From positions 80,616,666-80,680,665 of the forward strand of contig JAVGWX010000005.1 of assembly GCA_036924085.1 (NCBI GenBank): DNA of 64,000 bases, given 5' to 3'. Each line of letters begins with the position of its first letter. Position 1 is the first letter of the stretch. Of the stretch, positions 30,101 to 40,654 are shown piece by piece. The position numbers and the translations under genes were made by a program. Source of the DNA: Ariolimax columbianus (taxonomy: Eukaryota > Mollusca > Gastropoda > Stylommatophora > Arionidae). Below the pieces are notes generated by a model. It did not search any database, was not told the DNA's origin, and saw only the letters and a list, made by a program, of their open reading frames with translations.

Positions 30101-31798
30101 CTAGTGTTCCTTTATTCTTTTATGCATTTCTAGATGACTATGCCGAGCAAACATTACACAACAAACATCACATTTATAGGGTTTCTTTCCAGTATGTGTT
30201 TTTTTATGTCGTCCTAGACTACTATAATCAATAAATTTGACACCACAAACATCACAAATATAAGGTTTCTCACCGGTATGTATTCTTTTATGTCTTTCTA
30301 GATTGCTATAAAGGGTAAATTCTGCTCCACAAACATCACACTGGCAAGGTTTCTTTCCTGTATGTGCTATTTTGTGTCTTTCTAATTTACACCATTGTGT
30401 AAATCCTGTACCACAAATGTCACATTTGTAAGGCAGCTCTCCTGAATGTATTCTTTTATGAATTCCAAGACCACTCTTTGCAGCAAAGCCAGCTCCACAA
30501 ACATCACATTTGTACGGTAACACTCCTGAGTGCATTCTTTTATGAATTCCTAAACCACTGTTTGCACCAAAACAAGCTCCACAAACATCACATTTGTAAG
30601 GTTTTTCTCCATTATATATTTTGTTTTGTCTGTCTTGAAAATTGTACTGCGAAAATTCAGCATCACCAATCTTCCATTTGTATGAGTTTTCTCGAGTATG
30701 TATTATTTTGTGTGTCTTAAGTGTACTGCTTCTAGCAAATACTGCACCACAAATATCACACTTGTAGGGTTTCTCTCCAGTATGTGTTCTTTTATGTCTT
30801 TCTAGATTACTGCAATGAGCAAATCCTACACCACAATCATCACACTTATAAGGTTTTTCTTTTGAATGTATTCTCTTATGAGTTCTTAGACTACCATCCA
30901 GAGCAAATTCAGCATCACAAATATTACACTTATAAGGTTTCTCTCTAGTATGTGTTCTTTCGTGTCTTTTTAGATTGCCACACTGACTAAATTTTGCCCC
31001 GCAAAATTGACATTTGTAAGGCGCTATTCCAGTATGTGTTCTTTTATGCGTTTCTAGATTACAACTCTGAGTAAATCCTGCACCACAAACATCACATTTA
31101 TAAGGTTTTTCTCCTGTATGTGTTCTTTTATGTATTTTTAGAGCAGTGCACCGGGCAAACCCTATGCCACAAACATCACATTTGTAAGGTTTCTCACCAG
31201 TATGTGTTCTTTTATGTATTTTCAGAGCAGTGCGCTGAGCAAACCCTACATTACAAACATCACACTTGTAAGGTTTTTCTCCAGTATGCCTTCTTTTATG
31301 TGTTTCTAGATTACTGCGTTGAAAAAATGTGACACCACAAATATTACATTGAAATGTTTTTTTCCCATTATGTATTCTGTTATGTCTATTTAAACTATTG
31401 CACTGAGTAAATCCAGCTCCACAAATATCACAATGGTAAGGTTTCTCTACAGTATGAGTTTCTTTATGTACTTTTAGATTACTGATGTCAGCAAACCTCA
31501 CATCACAAACATTACATGTGAACATATCTTCACCAGTAGTTCGTTTCCAGAGACTTTGATTTAGTACCTCACTCTGTAATCTGGAAACCACATCAGAAGC
31601 ACGTATGTCTTCATGTTTCTCATGGAGTGAAAATATATTATTTGGCGCTTGTCTACACTCTTCATTTTGTAATGTCAGTTTACAGTCAGTCTGAGTGCCA
31701 CAAACATCTGCTGCTCTTTCATGACAGCCAACAGATTGCAGAAATGCTAAAGTTTCAGTCCTTCTTGATTCTGTTGTATTGTCTCTTGTCATCGCCAC
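30101..31798 (-). CDS. C2H2 zinc-finger protein ZNF-1, terminal exon
   Basis: 565 codons from the first usable ATG (31798). Residues 1-92 form a leader without fingers. Then 17 tandem 28-residue C2H2 units run to the C-terminus, joined by TGEKPY-type linkers, with consensus YKCDVCGxGFxxxxxLxxHK. The eleventh (YKWKIGDAEFSQYNFQDRQN) has lost both Cys and both His. The last ends HKRIKEH, a wide His spacing. Such proteins bind DNA in the nucleus; no KRAB, BTB or SCAN domain is seen. It is paralogous to ZNF-2: the leaders share VNKT, CHERxADVC and KLTLQNE. Upstream coding, still alignable with ZNF-2, is frameshifted, so either the internal ATG is used or the gene is decaying. Confidence 0.8.
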   Translation of the reverse strand: MAMTRDNTTESRRTETLAFLQSVGCHERAADVCGTQTDCKLTLQNEECRQAPNNIFSLHEKHEDIRASDVVSRLQSEVLNQSLWKRTTGEDMFTCNVCDVRFADISNLKVHKETHTVEKPYHCDICGAGFTQCNSLNRHNRIHNGKKTFQCNICGVTFFQRSNLETHKRRHTGEKPYKCDVCNVGFAQRTALKIHKRTHTGEKPYKCDVCGIGFARCTALKIHKRTHTGEKPYKCDVCGAGFTQSCNLETHKRTHTGIAPYKCQFCGAKFSQCGNLKRHERTHTREKPYKCNICDAEFALDGSLRTHKRIHSKEKPYKCDDCGVGFAHCSNLERHKRTHTGEKPYKCDICGAVFARSSTLKTHKIIHTRENSYKWKIGDAEFSQYNFQDRQNKIYNGEKPYKCDVCGACFGANSGLGIHKRMHSGVLPYKCDVCGAGFAAKSGLGIHKRIHSGELPYKCDICGTGFTQWCKLERHKIAHTGKKPCQCDVCGAEFTLYSNLERHKRIHTGEKPYICDVCGVKFIDYSSLGRHKKTHTGKKPYKCDVCCVMFARHSHLEMHKRIKEH

Positions 31799-31978
31799 AA
31801 CACTGGTACTAACTGTCTTGTTGACTATTTCATTTATTCTGTCTGCTTAGGTAACACATCTAAAAGTTAAAGTTTCTCAACCTCGGAGTTTTCATCACCA
31901 TTCATCATTTTTTTCCCGAAAACTGCAAATATTCTTGTTTGAAAAACAGAAAAGCAGTTTTTGGTATGACAATATTAT
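31799..31978 (-). pseudogene. Decayed 5' part of the ZNF-1 terminal exon
   Basis: A splice acceptor (TTACATTTCAG, AG at 31979-31980) precedes 31978, matching the acceptor of ZNF-2 at 54535. The exon aligns with ZNF-2 (FFKQE, then a DRINEIVNKTV segment). In the ZNF-2 frame, however, an extra A in the A7 run brings TGA at 31905-31907. The alternative frame meets TAA at 31867-31869, and a one-base deletion near 31846 shifts again. No in-frame path connects the acceptor to the ATG at 31798. Confidence 0.7.
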
Positions 31979-32269
31979 CTGAAATGTAAGGAACAAAAAT
32001 AACTGAGTTAGGACAATATCTTAAATGTAAGTACTATCAAGCAGTGTTCTACAATGTGCTATTCAAACTTATAATAATGAATTGCTGTGACATAGTCTCA
32101 GATAAATCTTGATACTAAACTACTCCTTATTTATGACCACAGCATACCTCATAGAGATTGAGATTAACATCATATAACTCATTCAGGCTAGGGTTCACTG
32201 CAATGGTGTAGTTGATATGCTAGCTTTTAAAGCATAAATACTGGGGATATTAGATATGAATATGATATC

Positions 32270-32955
32270 TTCTTCTTCGTACGCTGTCAGACGTGAACTT
32301 GAATTTGTTTGAAGAAAGCAACTGTCATCCTGAGGCTGTCGACACTGCCATAGAGCTTGTATAGTGTTGGCACTGGTGATGGCCACATGTGCTTTTTCTG
32401 GTCCTTGTATGTTGGGCAATTTTGCAGCAGATGTTCAGCTGTCATTTTCCCTGTACCACATGTGCATTCATCAGTGCCACCTATCTTCAGTTTATTGAAT
32501 AAATGGTACCTCAGTCTGTTGTGGCCTGTGCGGAGTCTGAAGACCACGACCTGCTCTCTTCTGTTCAACTGGTAATAGGCATCATTTTTTATGTAGCCAG
32601 TATGCTCTGTTTCCCATTTGGCCATGTATCTGTCCCTAATTAACCTTTGGACTCTTCGTAGGTCACACTAGAATCTGGTTGTGGTAATCTTGCACCTTCT
32701 TTTGCCAGTCTGTCTGCCTCCTCATTGCCTTGAATGTTACAATGGGATGGAACCCACTGTACCACTACTCTTTTTGGTGCAGACTGCTGGCATAGTTGAC
32801 AGAGTACTGTTCTTAAATCATTAAGTTCAGTATTTTTCTGGCTTTTTAGTGCTGTAACCACGGACAGGGCATCTGTAAACATGAATATGATATGAACATT
32901 GTGATTCCCATTTATAGTTTTTTTCAAGGCACTGTGAATTGTACTGAATTATGTA
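32270..32955 (-). pseudogene. RNase H-bearing LINE, 3' part (copy 2)
   Basis: The minus strand reads the RNase H core IIFMFTDALSVVTALKSQ (32900-32850) and VQWVPSHCNIQGNEEADRLA (around 32755-32700), with the later catalytic Asp and His-Gly-Asn context intact. A stop after YEESKG (32640) and a frameshift lead into MAKWETEHTGYIKNDAYYQL and LRLRTGHNRLRYHLFNKLKI. CTCGTGKMTAEHLLQNCP then gives the Cys/His C-terminus. It ends TGACAGCGTACGAAGAAGAA near 32272. Upstream catalytic Asp and Glu are missing. Other copies: 36721-37805, 42478-42613 and 58210-58620. Confidence 0.85.
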
Positions 32956-32959
32956 CCTA

Positions 32960-33090
32960 ATTGGCCAGTGCATCCAACTTCAGCACATCCTTTGTAAATT
33001 GGTTTGCTTCCCAGAGGGGTGTGGCCTTGCTGTTTTGAGAACCCGGACCTGGCAAGTTTTGATTGTGAGCTGTGTAACTAGCCTCTAGAT
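32960..33090 (-). mobile_element. tRNA-headed SINE, partial (copy 2)
   Basis: The minus strand reads AGCTCACAATC, then a box-B-like GGTCCGGGTTCTC, then GGGAAGCAAACC and GTGCTGAAGTTGGATGCACT. It is colinear with 62010-62246 but lacks the 3' end after the shared core. It abuts the RNase H-bearing LINE. Confidence 0.6.
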
Positions 33091-33774
33091 CATATATGTC
33101 AAGTAGTATAGTTTCCTGTAATTTGTACAGATTTCAGCCGGTATGAGTTTTGCAGTATTTCCCCAAAGTTTCATCTCAAGATTATCGAGAAGAATCATTC
33201 ATACAAACTCAATAATTCAAAAATTGTCAGTGTAACAGAAATACCTTCCATATATAACCTATTATAAGCTGTGCAGCATGTACAGTATATTATTCTTGCT
33301 GGGAATTCATGTCTGCAATGGCCTTCTTTTCATTCTGCTAACCAAAGACTATCATAAGTCATCATCAAAACTCTGTGGAGCACAGGTCTTCAACAAATAC
33401 ACACTAAGTTCTCCTGTCCCATGTCATCTGTTCCAGTTGTTTCCATCTTTCCTGTTTCCCTTATGTTTATCTCAAGCTCTCTTCTCATTTTGTGTTTTTT
33501 CTTTTCCTCTACTTATTTTGACTTAGGGATTCCAGGACAAAGACTGTCTTGTAATGCTATCAGCTGGTTTTCTTATTGTTTGTCCAATCTAATGCCAACA
33601 TCTTCTCCTTGTGTCATGTTTCACTGATATCTGTCTGGTTCTTTCCAACAGTTTGTGTCAGATTTAGACTTCGTGAGACACAAGCGATATAAAACTTAGA
33701 AGCCCTTTCTTAAAAAATGACACCAGAAGGTTTTAACAAAGGACACATGCTATATGACCCTAATCTTTCTGAAC
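33091..33774. other. No gene recognised
   Basis: AT-rich; short frames only; no match. Confidence 0.35.
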
Positions 33775-33880
33775 TCAATTCAGCTAAGTTCAAGTGCCAT
33801 CTCCACAGCTAAGGTTGGCTGCAATGGATCTACATCTTCTATCTCTTACCTTGATAGTGTAATCTGTCTGGTTTTTCCTT
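33775..33880 (+). repeat. Interspersed repeat R2, copy 1 of 2
   Basis: Matches 40560-40660 in the same orientation: AGTTCAAGT-CCATCTCC, TGCTGCAATGGAT-type block, TAxCTTxATxGTGxAATC and GG-TTTTTC. Too short to assign. Confidence 0.45.
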
Positions 33881-33884
33881 GTTC

Positions 33885-34520
33885 ATCTTTTGATGTTGTT
33901 TATCTTTAACACATTTGCTTAGATTTGTTGTTTTCAGCAAGGTGTTGTCTTTTGATGTAACATCTTAACTGTCTGGATCTGATTTCCTTCATTAATTCTA
34001 ATTGCACCCCTAATTTCTCCCAAGACTTCTTTATCTGTTTTCTTTTCTTTCCATGAGATGTTCTCCAATCTTTTATAGATCCACATTTCAATTAGTTTCT
34101 CATGCTGGACTCTGTAAATAACATTATTATAGTCTGTTGGCACATATGAATGTATTTTCTGTACTTCTATAAATGTTTCTTTTGCTAGTGTCCTTGTCAG
34201 TATATTGTTTCAGTTATTCTTCTTTTCTGTGCAATACAATTGTTTGTTGTTTACTGTAAATTTAAACCCATCCTGTATAATTTTGAGCAATATCTTAATG
34301 ATGTGGCTCATAAGGGTTGTTGTTTTAAAAATCTGAACATTCTGTTGCACCAGGTTTCTTGGGTAATGTTAAAAAAGATAAGATGTAATGAGGCCGCTTG
34401 GTATAGATCATGTATTGTAGATGTCATTACACTCATCGGTGATTTTATCTACATCAAACTCCTCAACAGCCTCTTCCATATCTATAGTTATGATTGCGAT
34501 GTAAACTTTCACTTTTGATT
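33885..34520 (-). pseudogene. RTE-like LINE, internally deleted
   Basis: On the minus strand, DIYNTGSIPSGLITS and LPKKPGATECSDF followed by TTLMSHIIKILLKIIQDG (around 34400-34270) are RT fingers. An abrupt join leads to the thumb VQHEKLIEMWIYKRLENISW with KEKKTDKEVLGEIRG (34110-34010). The palm with the catalytic Asp residues is deleted. The finger segment matches the plus-strand fragment at 50990-51300 (DIYNTG, ISLMSYTINILPKII). Confidence 0.65.
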
Positions 34521-35984
34521 CAAACCAAAAACAGTAAAAGGTATTTTTTTTAAATCTTATAAACAGCAGAACGAGAGTCAGCCTAATAGACTTTGAGACC
34601 TAGCTATTTCACATCTATACAAAGTCTGATTAAGACAACATAGCCAATTTACAATAGCAGAATTAGAAACATTGACAAATAAGTAAAATAATACTCTAAC
34701 ACTGCCAGGAAAGTAACACAGACATTAAAAATTAGGCAGTAGATAAAATTATATTAACACCGTGGGGTATGACAAAAGAATTATGTGTATGAGAAAGATT
34801 ACAGAAGTAACAAATGATTATGTAGATATTAAGTGAATTTTTAGGAAAGAAACGCAAAAAGCGAAAATCTTATGGATGACTCATCAAATAAAAAATAAAG
34901 AAAGAACCAACACAAGGTACAAACACAAAACAAGATACATAGTCTAAATAAAAGAACGAAATGAATCAGATAAGAGAAGAAACAAGTTTTTACAGACTAG
35001 ACAACCAGAACATGTACTGGCTGTACCGTACCAATATTAAATACAGACAGAGATGTAGATCTTCGCTGCAGTGCATAGACTGACATAAATCATATAATCA
35101 TGAATACAACTACAAGCCAGTTTGAATAAACTATTGCTGAAGATTTATAATTTATTAACTATTAATATTAATAGTAATACTACTACTATAGTATTAAAAA
35201 ATGTTATATAACACGATTTAATTTTTATTAATTATTACATACATTCAACATTGAAACAACTTACAAATACAAGCCCTTGTGTTACCAAATCATTGGTTGT
35301 TCAGAGCCATCAGATGACATTAATCAACCGGTATTAAGAAATGAAGTTGAAAATGTAATTACGGTGATTAGATGGAAAACCCGTTAGGATTAATAACATT
35401 CCAATTAAATATGGCGGAGTTCCTAGGATACATTATTCATCCATGGATAGAAGAATACCATCTGGCCAGATCAAAAGAATTTGTAAAAACCAAGCACCGT
35501 TTGGAAAAGCCAAACTATATCTCACTAAAAAAAAAAATTTTTTAAACAATTTCGTTCAAAAATTATCGAGGGTTCCATTTTTATAAAGCCTGTTTTGATC
35601 TATTTCTGTAGAGGAAAAATCAACATCTATCTTCACTTGTAAATTTGGTAAGTTTGGATAGAATTTTTTAATTAAAAAAAAAATATAATGTGTATGAACA
35701 TACGAGTTTTACTATAATAACTGTCAGATTATGTTGAGAACTTGACACTAAAGCCAATTAAGAAATACATTTTCTTTACTACACTAACATAATTTTCTAT
35801 TCTGAAATTAGGTTTAATGCAATAATAGTTCAAATTATAATAATTATTTTTTTGGGTTTTTTTTTTAAGGTCAGCTGCGCTTTGTTGAAAAAGATCATTT
35901 GGATTTTCAAATTCCAGCACAACAGGAATCAGAAACAAAACGATATATTTTATTTTGAAGTCTAACAACTTTCCTCTTCACATT
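34521..35984. other. AT-rich spacer, no gene recognised
   Basis: Almost 1.5 kb of AT-rich DNA with A and T runs. No frame, repeat or regulatory site that I can support. Confidence 0.5.
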
Positions 35985-36228
35985 ATATAAGGTCCAGATT
36001 AAATATTAGGAAATCTTTTTTTAGTCATAGAGTGGTGAATGCTTGGAATGCATTGCCAAGGTAGGTAGTGGAGGCAGGGACAGTTAATGCATTTAAGAAT
36101 AAATTGGATGGATAAATTTAATAAAATTAGATTGGCATAGCTTTAAGAGCAAGGTGATGTAAATGAAACTGGTTGTATACAGACTCAGCAGAGTCTTCTA
36201 AACCAGTATAAAGACGTTAAGTTATTAC
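35985..36228 (+). mobile_element. CR1-like LINE 3' end (copy D)
   Basis: Starts in the SRLDIRKSFF segment (GGTCCAGATTAAATATTAGG), passes RVVNAWNALP, and ends in the shared 3' end with ACCAGTATAAAGACGTTAAG. Strongly 5' truncated. Confidence 0.9.
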
Positions 36229-36720
36229 AGCGTTTTATTGCATAGTATGCTTAAATTGTGATAGCTCAGTAGAAATGTGAAAAAATTTTTAGTTGCTCTT
36301 GTTTATAAAGTTATTGAGTCGCAGAGCAAACGATGGTTTTAAAATGAAGAGAGGGTAGTTCAAGCTTGAGAAATGTACAGTGTTTCACTGTTTGCTACTC
36401 AAAACACTCTGTCCCTTTGAAACATAATAAAATTGACTGTGTGTGCCGAAAGGCGCATATATCACAGCCTCGCTTTTAAAGCGCGATACAACGTAGCAAC
36501 GTCCTTTTCGGGGAAAACGCCGAAAAAGAAGACTTTAAAACATTCTTTGCTTGATTCTCGTTTTAACTCACTATGTGGGAAACTAAGACATATCTCGAGA
36601 ATAAAAATATGTGTCATGAAATGTGTGATGAAAAGAAAGCCACGTTTGCTAGGAAGTCAGCTACCCTGTTTTCGTTATGTTTATGTTATACTGTACACTA
36701 CAATATAATGTTACTTCTCT
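36229..36720. other. No gene recognised
   Basis: No assignable frame. 36430-36530 is less AT-rich than its surroundings. It may include the 5' part of the RNase H-bearing LINE that follows. Confidence 0.35.
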
Positions 36721-37805
36721 CCGTGGAAGCAATATTGAATTGTGCTTTACTGAGAAACTTTGCAGAAATAGCCAAAGCAAAGATGAGCGAAGACCCTATG
36801 AACACCATAACAACACCAAAGCACATCCCTACTGTACGCAAACCCACATGGAAGCAGCATATCATTCATGAGGTGGTAGAAAATATACCAGGTATTGGAA
36901 ACAAGAACAGCCAGACGAAAAAAAAAGAAGAGACATAACCCTGAAGTACATAGCGGAAAACTACCCAAGCATGGACTGGATCCCTGCATACACCGACGGT
37001 TCTGTAACAAACACAGCACAGAATGGAGGGGCAGGGGTATTCCTGAGCCTAACAAATAGTAGAAAAATAACACTATCAGTGCCAACTGGAAAATTCTCAA
37101 GCAATTTCAGAGCGAAGGCAGAGGCACTGAAGGCTATAGTAGAAGCAATGCTGACAGGCGAAAGCAATGAAAGCCAGATAGTCCTGTTTACAGATGCCCT
37201 GGCCGTGGCTACAGCAATAAAAAGCCAGAAAAATACTGAACTTAATGATTTAAGAGCAGTACTCTGTCAACTATGCCAGCAGTCAGCACCAAAAAGAGTA
37301 GTGGTACAGTTGGTTCCACCCCACTGTAACATCCAAGTCAACGAGGAGGCAGACAGACTGGCAAAAGAAGGTGCAAGACTACCACAACCAGATTCTAGTG
37401 TGACCTACGAAGAGTCCAAAAGGTTTATTATGCCCAAATACATGGCCAAATGGGAAACAGAACATACTGGCTACACAAAAAATGATACCTACTACCAGCT
37501 GAACAGAAAAGAGCAGGTCGTCGTCCTTAGACTCCGCACAGGCCACAACAGACTGAGGTACCATCTATTCAATAAACTGAAGATAGGTGGCACTGACGAA
37601 TACACCTGTGGTACAGGGAAAATGACCGCTGAACATCTGCTGCAAAATTGCCAGACATACGAGGACCAGAGAAAGCACACGTGGCCATCACCAGTGGCTA
37701 CACTAGACAAGCTCTTTGGCAGTGTCGACAGCCTCAGGATGACAGCTGCTTTTTACGAACAAATTCAAGTGTAGACGTCTGACAGAGTACGAAGAATAAT
37801 AATAA
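36721..37805 (+). mobile_element. RNase H-bearing LINE, 3' part (copy 1)
   Basis: The best copy of this family. It starts with RT thumb/linker sequence (NFAEIAKAKMSEDPMNTITT, then PTVRKPTWKQHIIHEVVENI), followed by the RNase H ORF and the 3' end GTCTGACAGAGTACGAAGAA with an AATAATAATAA tail. The RT core is missing, so it is 5' truncated. Confidence 0.8.
36971..37774 (+). CDS. LINE RNase H domain, open frame
   Basis: 267 codons without a stop. RNase H fold: YTDGSVTNTAQNGGAGVF (first Asp), KAEALKAIVEAM (Glu), VLFTDALAVATAIKSQ (second Asp), then VPPHCNIQVNEEADRLAKEG (His context and last Asp). All four catalytic acidic positions are present, but the usual H-S-G-I-x-G-N is altered (Gly to Val). 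The C-terminal region contains LRLRTGHNRLRYHLFNKLKI and a CTCGTGKMTAEHLLQNCQ-like Cys/His patch, here with YTCGTG. RNase H removes the RNA strand during target-primed integration. As part of a truncated LINE it is unlikely to act alone. Confidence 0.8.
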   Translation: MDWIPAYTDGSVTNTAQNGGAGVFLSLTNSRKITLSVPTGKFSSNFRAKAEALKAIVEAMLTGESNESQIVLFTDALAVATAIKSQKNTELNDLRAVLCQLCQQSAPKRVVVQLVPPHCNIQVNEEADRLAKEGARLPQPDSSVTYEESKRFIMPKYMAKWETEHTGYTKNDTYYQLNRKEQVVVLRLRTGHNRLRYHLFNKLKIGGTDEYTCGTGKMTAEHLLQNCQTYEDQRKHTWPSPVATLDKLFGSVDSLRMTAAFYEQIQV

Positions 37806-38240
37806 TTGTGCTTTAGCTTTTTTTTTTTTTTGTTGGATTTTTTTTCAGTCAAAATCAAACGAATTTTACCGACGTCATTTATCCTCGTTCTCCTTGTGGA
37901 TCCCTGGGTACCTTACTGGGGAGAACAGAATAAGACCAGGGAGCTTCCATACATGTCTTAGAGTTGACTAAAGGAAGTAGTTCATGGGGCTAGCGACCTC
38001 ATAGTGTAAAATAAATTATTGCAGAAACCACCACTGAGAAAGGTAAATCAAAACTAACATATGTAAAATATTTGGACAAGCAGAACAAATCTCAGAAAGA
38101 GAATAAAGAACAAAAAATACTTCGAGAAAAAACTTGCTCGGAGGATCAAGACTGACAGTACAAGCTTCTTCTCTTATGTTAGAAATAAAAAAAGAACGAA
38201 AGACAAAGTAGGCCCTCTCATTGACAGTACAGGGAACATA

Positions 38241-39641
38241 ATGAGTGAGAATAGGGAGGCAGCTAATCTGCTCAATCAGTACTTTGGCACAGTCTACACA
38301 AAAGAGGACTGCTCCAAGATCCCAGAGCCTATATATATTTTTCAAAGAGACATGGATACAGCAGGATTAAGATCAATCTGTATTACAGAGGAAATGGTTT
38401 TTAAAAAATTGGAGGGGTTGAAAGTGAATAAATGTCCAGGTCAAGATGGTATTCATGCAAAATTGCTGTATGAAATTAGAGACCAACCAGCAAAACCATT
38501 GGCTATATTATGTTCTCAATCACTTACAAAAGGGATTGTTCCGCGGGATTGGAAAGATGCAGGAGTGATCCCCTTATTCAAAAAAGGCAAAAAATCAGAC
38601 CCAGCAAATTATAGACCGGTGAGTTTAACGAACATAGTCTGTAAATTGTTAGAGTCAATAATCAAAGAAAACATTGTAATGCATTTAGACAAATTTAATC
38701 TAATTAGAAATAGTCAGCATGGGTTTACTAGAGGGAGATCATGCTTAACAAATCTATTAGAATTCATGGAGGAGGTTACTAAAATCATAGATAAAGGGGA
38801 GCCAGGGGACGTTATTTATCTAGACTTTGCAAAGGCCTTTGATAGAGTACCTCATCAAAGATTATTTCGATAGTTAAAATCACATGGAATAGGTGGGGAA
38901 GTTGCCAAATGGATTTAAAATTGGTTAGCGGGAAGAAGGCAGAGGGTGGGCATAAATAAGGAGTACTCTGAGTGGTGTGAAGTGAAAAGTGGTATGCCAC
39001 AGGGCTCGGTTTTGGGACCAATTTTGTTCTTGGTATATATAAATGATTTGGACATTGATATGGGATCCATGATTGCAAAATTTTCTGATGACACAAAACT
39101 ATGCAGTAGTGTCTCATCTAAAGCGGAAGTGGATATATTGATGTCGGATTTAGATAAAATTCGAGAATGGTCTGTAAGCTGGCAAATGGAGTTTAATGTA
39201 GATAAATGTACAGTCATCCACATTGGTAGATCCAAAATGGAACATAATTACAGAATGGGAGAAAACAGTATTAGAAAGATAGATAAGGAAAGGGACCTAG
39301 GGGTTATAATAGATCATACAGGAAAGGTGAGTGAGCAAGTTAAGGTAGCAGTGAAAAAGACAAATGCAATGTTAGGTATGATAAAAAGAAATATTAAACA
39401 TAGGAGCAAGGAAGTGATCGTCAAACTGTATAAAGCTTTAGTTAGACCTAGATTGGAGTACTGTGTACAGGTGTGGAGTCCTTATCATAGAGGGGATATA
39501 AACATGCTGGAAAGAATACAAAAAAGAGCGACGAAGATGATAGTGGGATTCCAGAATTACAATTATGAGGAAAAACTCAGAAAAACCGGCCTACAGTGTC
39601 TAGAAGAGAGAATAATTCGTGGTGACAATACAGGTTTATAA
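38241..39641 (+). pseudogene. CR1-like reverse transcriptase, two nonsense codons
   Basis: One frame, with AAG changed to TAG at 38871 and GAA changed to TAA at 38916 relative to other copies. Motifs: KVNKCPGQDGIHAKLLYEIR, DPANYRPVSLTNIVCKLLES, RNSQHGFTRGRSCLTNLLEF, VIYLDFAKAFDRVPHQRL (catalytic Asp), PQGSVLGPILFLVYINDLD and KFSDDTKLCSSV (FADD as FSDD, both Asp kept). Further on come WQMEFNVDKCTVIHIG, RLEYCVQVWSPYHR and RIQKRATKMIVGFQNY. At 39625-39640 a two-base loss turns GDLIQVYKM into GDNTGL and a stop; copy F shares that loss. Confidence 0.9.
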
Positions 39642-39874
39642 GATGATCATAGGAATGGATAAATTATACTATAACAATTTTTTTTAAATTCAGCCACCTA
39701 CAATAACACGAGGGCATAGCTACAAGCTGACTAAAGAGAGGTCCAGATTCGATATAAGGAAATATTATTTTAGTCAGAGAGTGGTATCTGCTTGGAATGC
39801 ATTGCCAGGGGAGGTAGTGGAGGCAGGGACAGTTAATGCATTTAAGAATAAACTAGATGCGCATAGCTTTTAGA

Positions 39875-40122
39875 GTATTCTCTCATGTAGCATGTCCTTT
39901 GTAGAACGTCGCTCCCATCACAGTCTGTCTGAAAGAAACTCGTTCCCTTGCCAAAACTCCAGCTTCCGCCACTGTCATACTCAGGCACTCCTGGATATCT
40001 TGGTGCCATCGTCTTCTTGGTCTACCCCTTCCTCTTTTGCCTGGCACCATACCTTCCATCCCCGTCCTCTCAAGACCGCTGTGTCTCTTGATGTGACCAA
40101 AGTATTTGCATTTTCTAGCCAA
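39875..40122 (-). pseudogene. RTE-like LINE C-terminal fragment inside copy E
   Basis: On the minus strand, MARKCKYFGHIKRHSGLERT, GMEGMVPGKRGRGRPRRRWH and QDIQECLSMTVAEAG form the far C-terminus of an endonuclease-RT protein. The frame ends near TFYKGHAT. The same family occurs at 56150-57960. It separates the CR1-like stop region (GCGCATAGCTTTTAGAG) from its 3' end. No clear target-site duplication is visible. Confidence 0.8.
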
Positions 40123-40200
40123 TGTAAATGTAAATGGTTGTATACAGACTCTGCAGGGTCTTCTAAACCAGTATAAAGACGTTAAGTTAAGTTAAGTTAT

Positions 40201-40559
40201 AGCACACAAAGTGCTTTGGTACAGTCTTTCTAAAGAAGACCAACCACAGTGGTGACCCTGTTAATCCTTCTCGATTGGAAGAGGAACAAGAAAAAGAATA
40301 ATTATCATCCCTCAGCAGACAAAACACACAAACCCAAGTGAAGTTCTGACGATAACCACCCCAAAAACAATATAAAAAGCGAAACGAAATAGCGGATGCA
40401 ATCAAAATGAAAAAGAAAAAAAACATTTATTTTGAAAGCTAAATTGGTCAAAGTACATTTTATTCCCCCTCCAAAAAATATTGGATTAGTTACAAGTTCA
40501 TGTCAATTTTTTTCATGAGCATGTTATAAACATTTGACAAGATAGCACACAAACGAATT
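40201..40559. other. No gene recognised
   Basis: A-rich sequence without an assignable frame. Confidence 0.35.
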
Positions 40560-40654
40560 AGATCAGTTCAGTTCAAGTACCATCTCCGCATCACAAGTCT
40601 GCTGCAATGGATTCCCAGTGCACTCTATAAATTACCGTAATGGTGCAATCGGAC
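40560..40654 (+). repeat. Interspersed repeat R2, copy 2 of 2
   Basis: Partner of 33775-33880: CAGTTCAAGTACCATCTCCG, TGCTGCAATGGATTCCCAG and a CAATCGGACAGGCTTTTTC end. It runs directly into CR1-like copy F. Confidence 0.45.

Larger units (their letters stand above)
38038..40200 (+). mobile_element. CR1-like LINE, longest plus-strand copy (copy E)
   Basis: It begins in the endonuclease-RT linker and runs to the 3' end, where CCAGTATAAAGACGTTAAG is followed by three TTAAG-type units. It is interrupted near its 3' end by a minus-strand LINE piece (39875-40122). Six other copies in the window share this 3' end. Confidence 0.9.

Noticed and set aside
30101..31798. The regular 84-base spacing looked like a CRISPR or satellite array
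   Set aside because: Units are 28-codon zinc fingers with varied helices and conserved Cys/His; coding is obvious.
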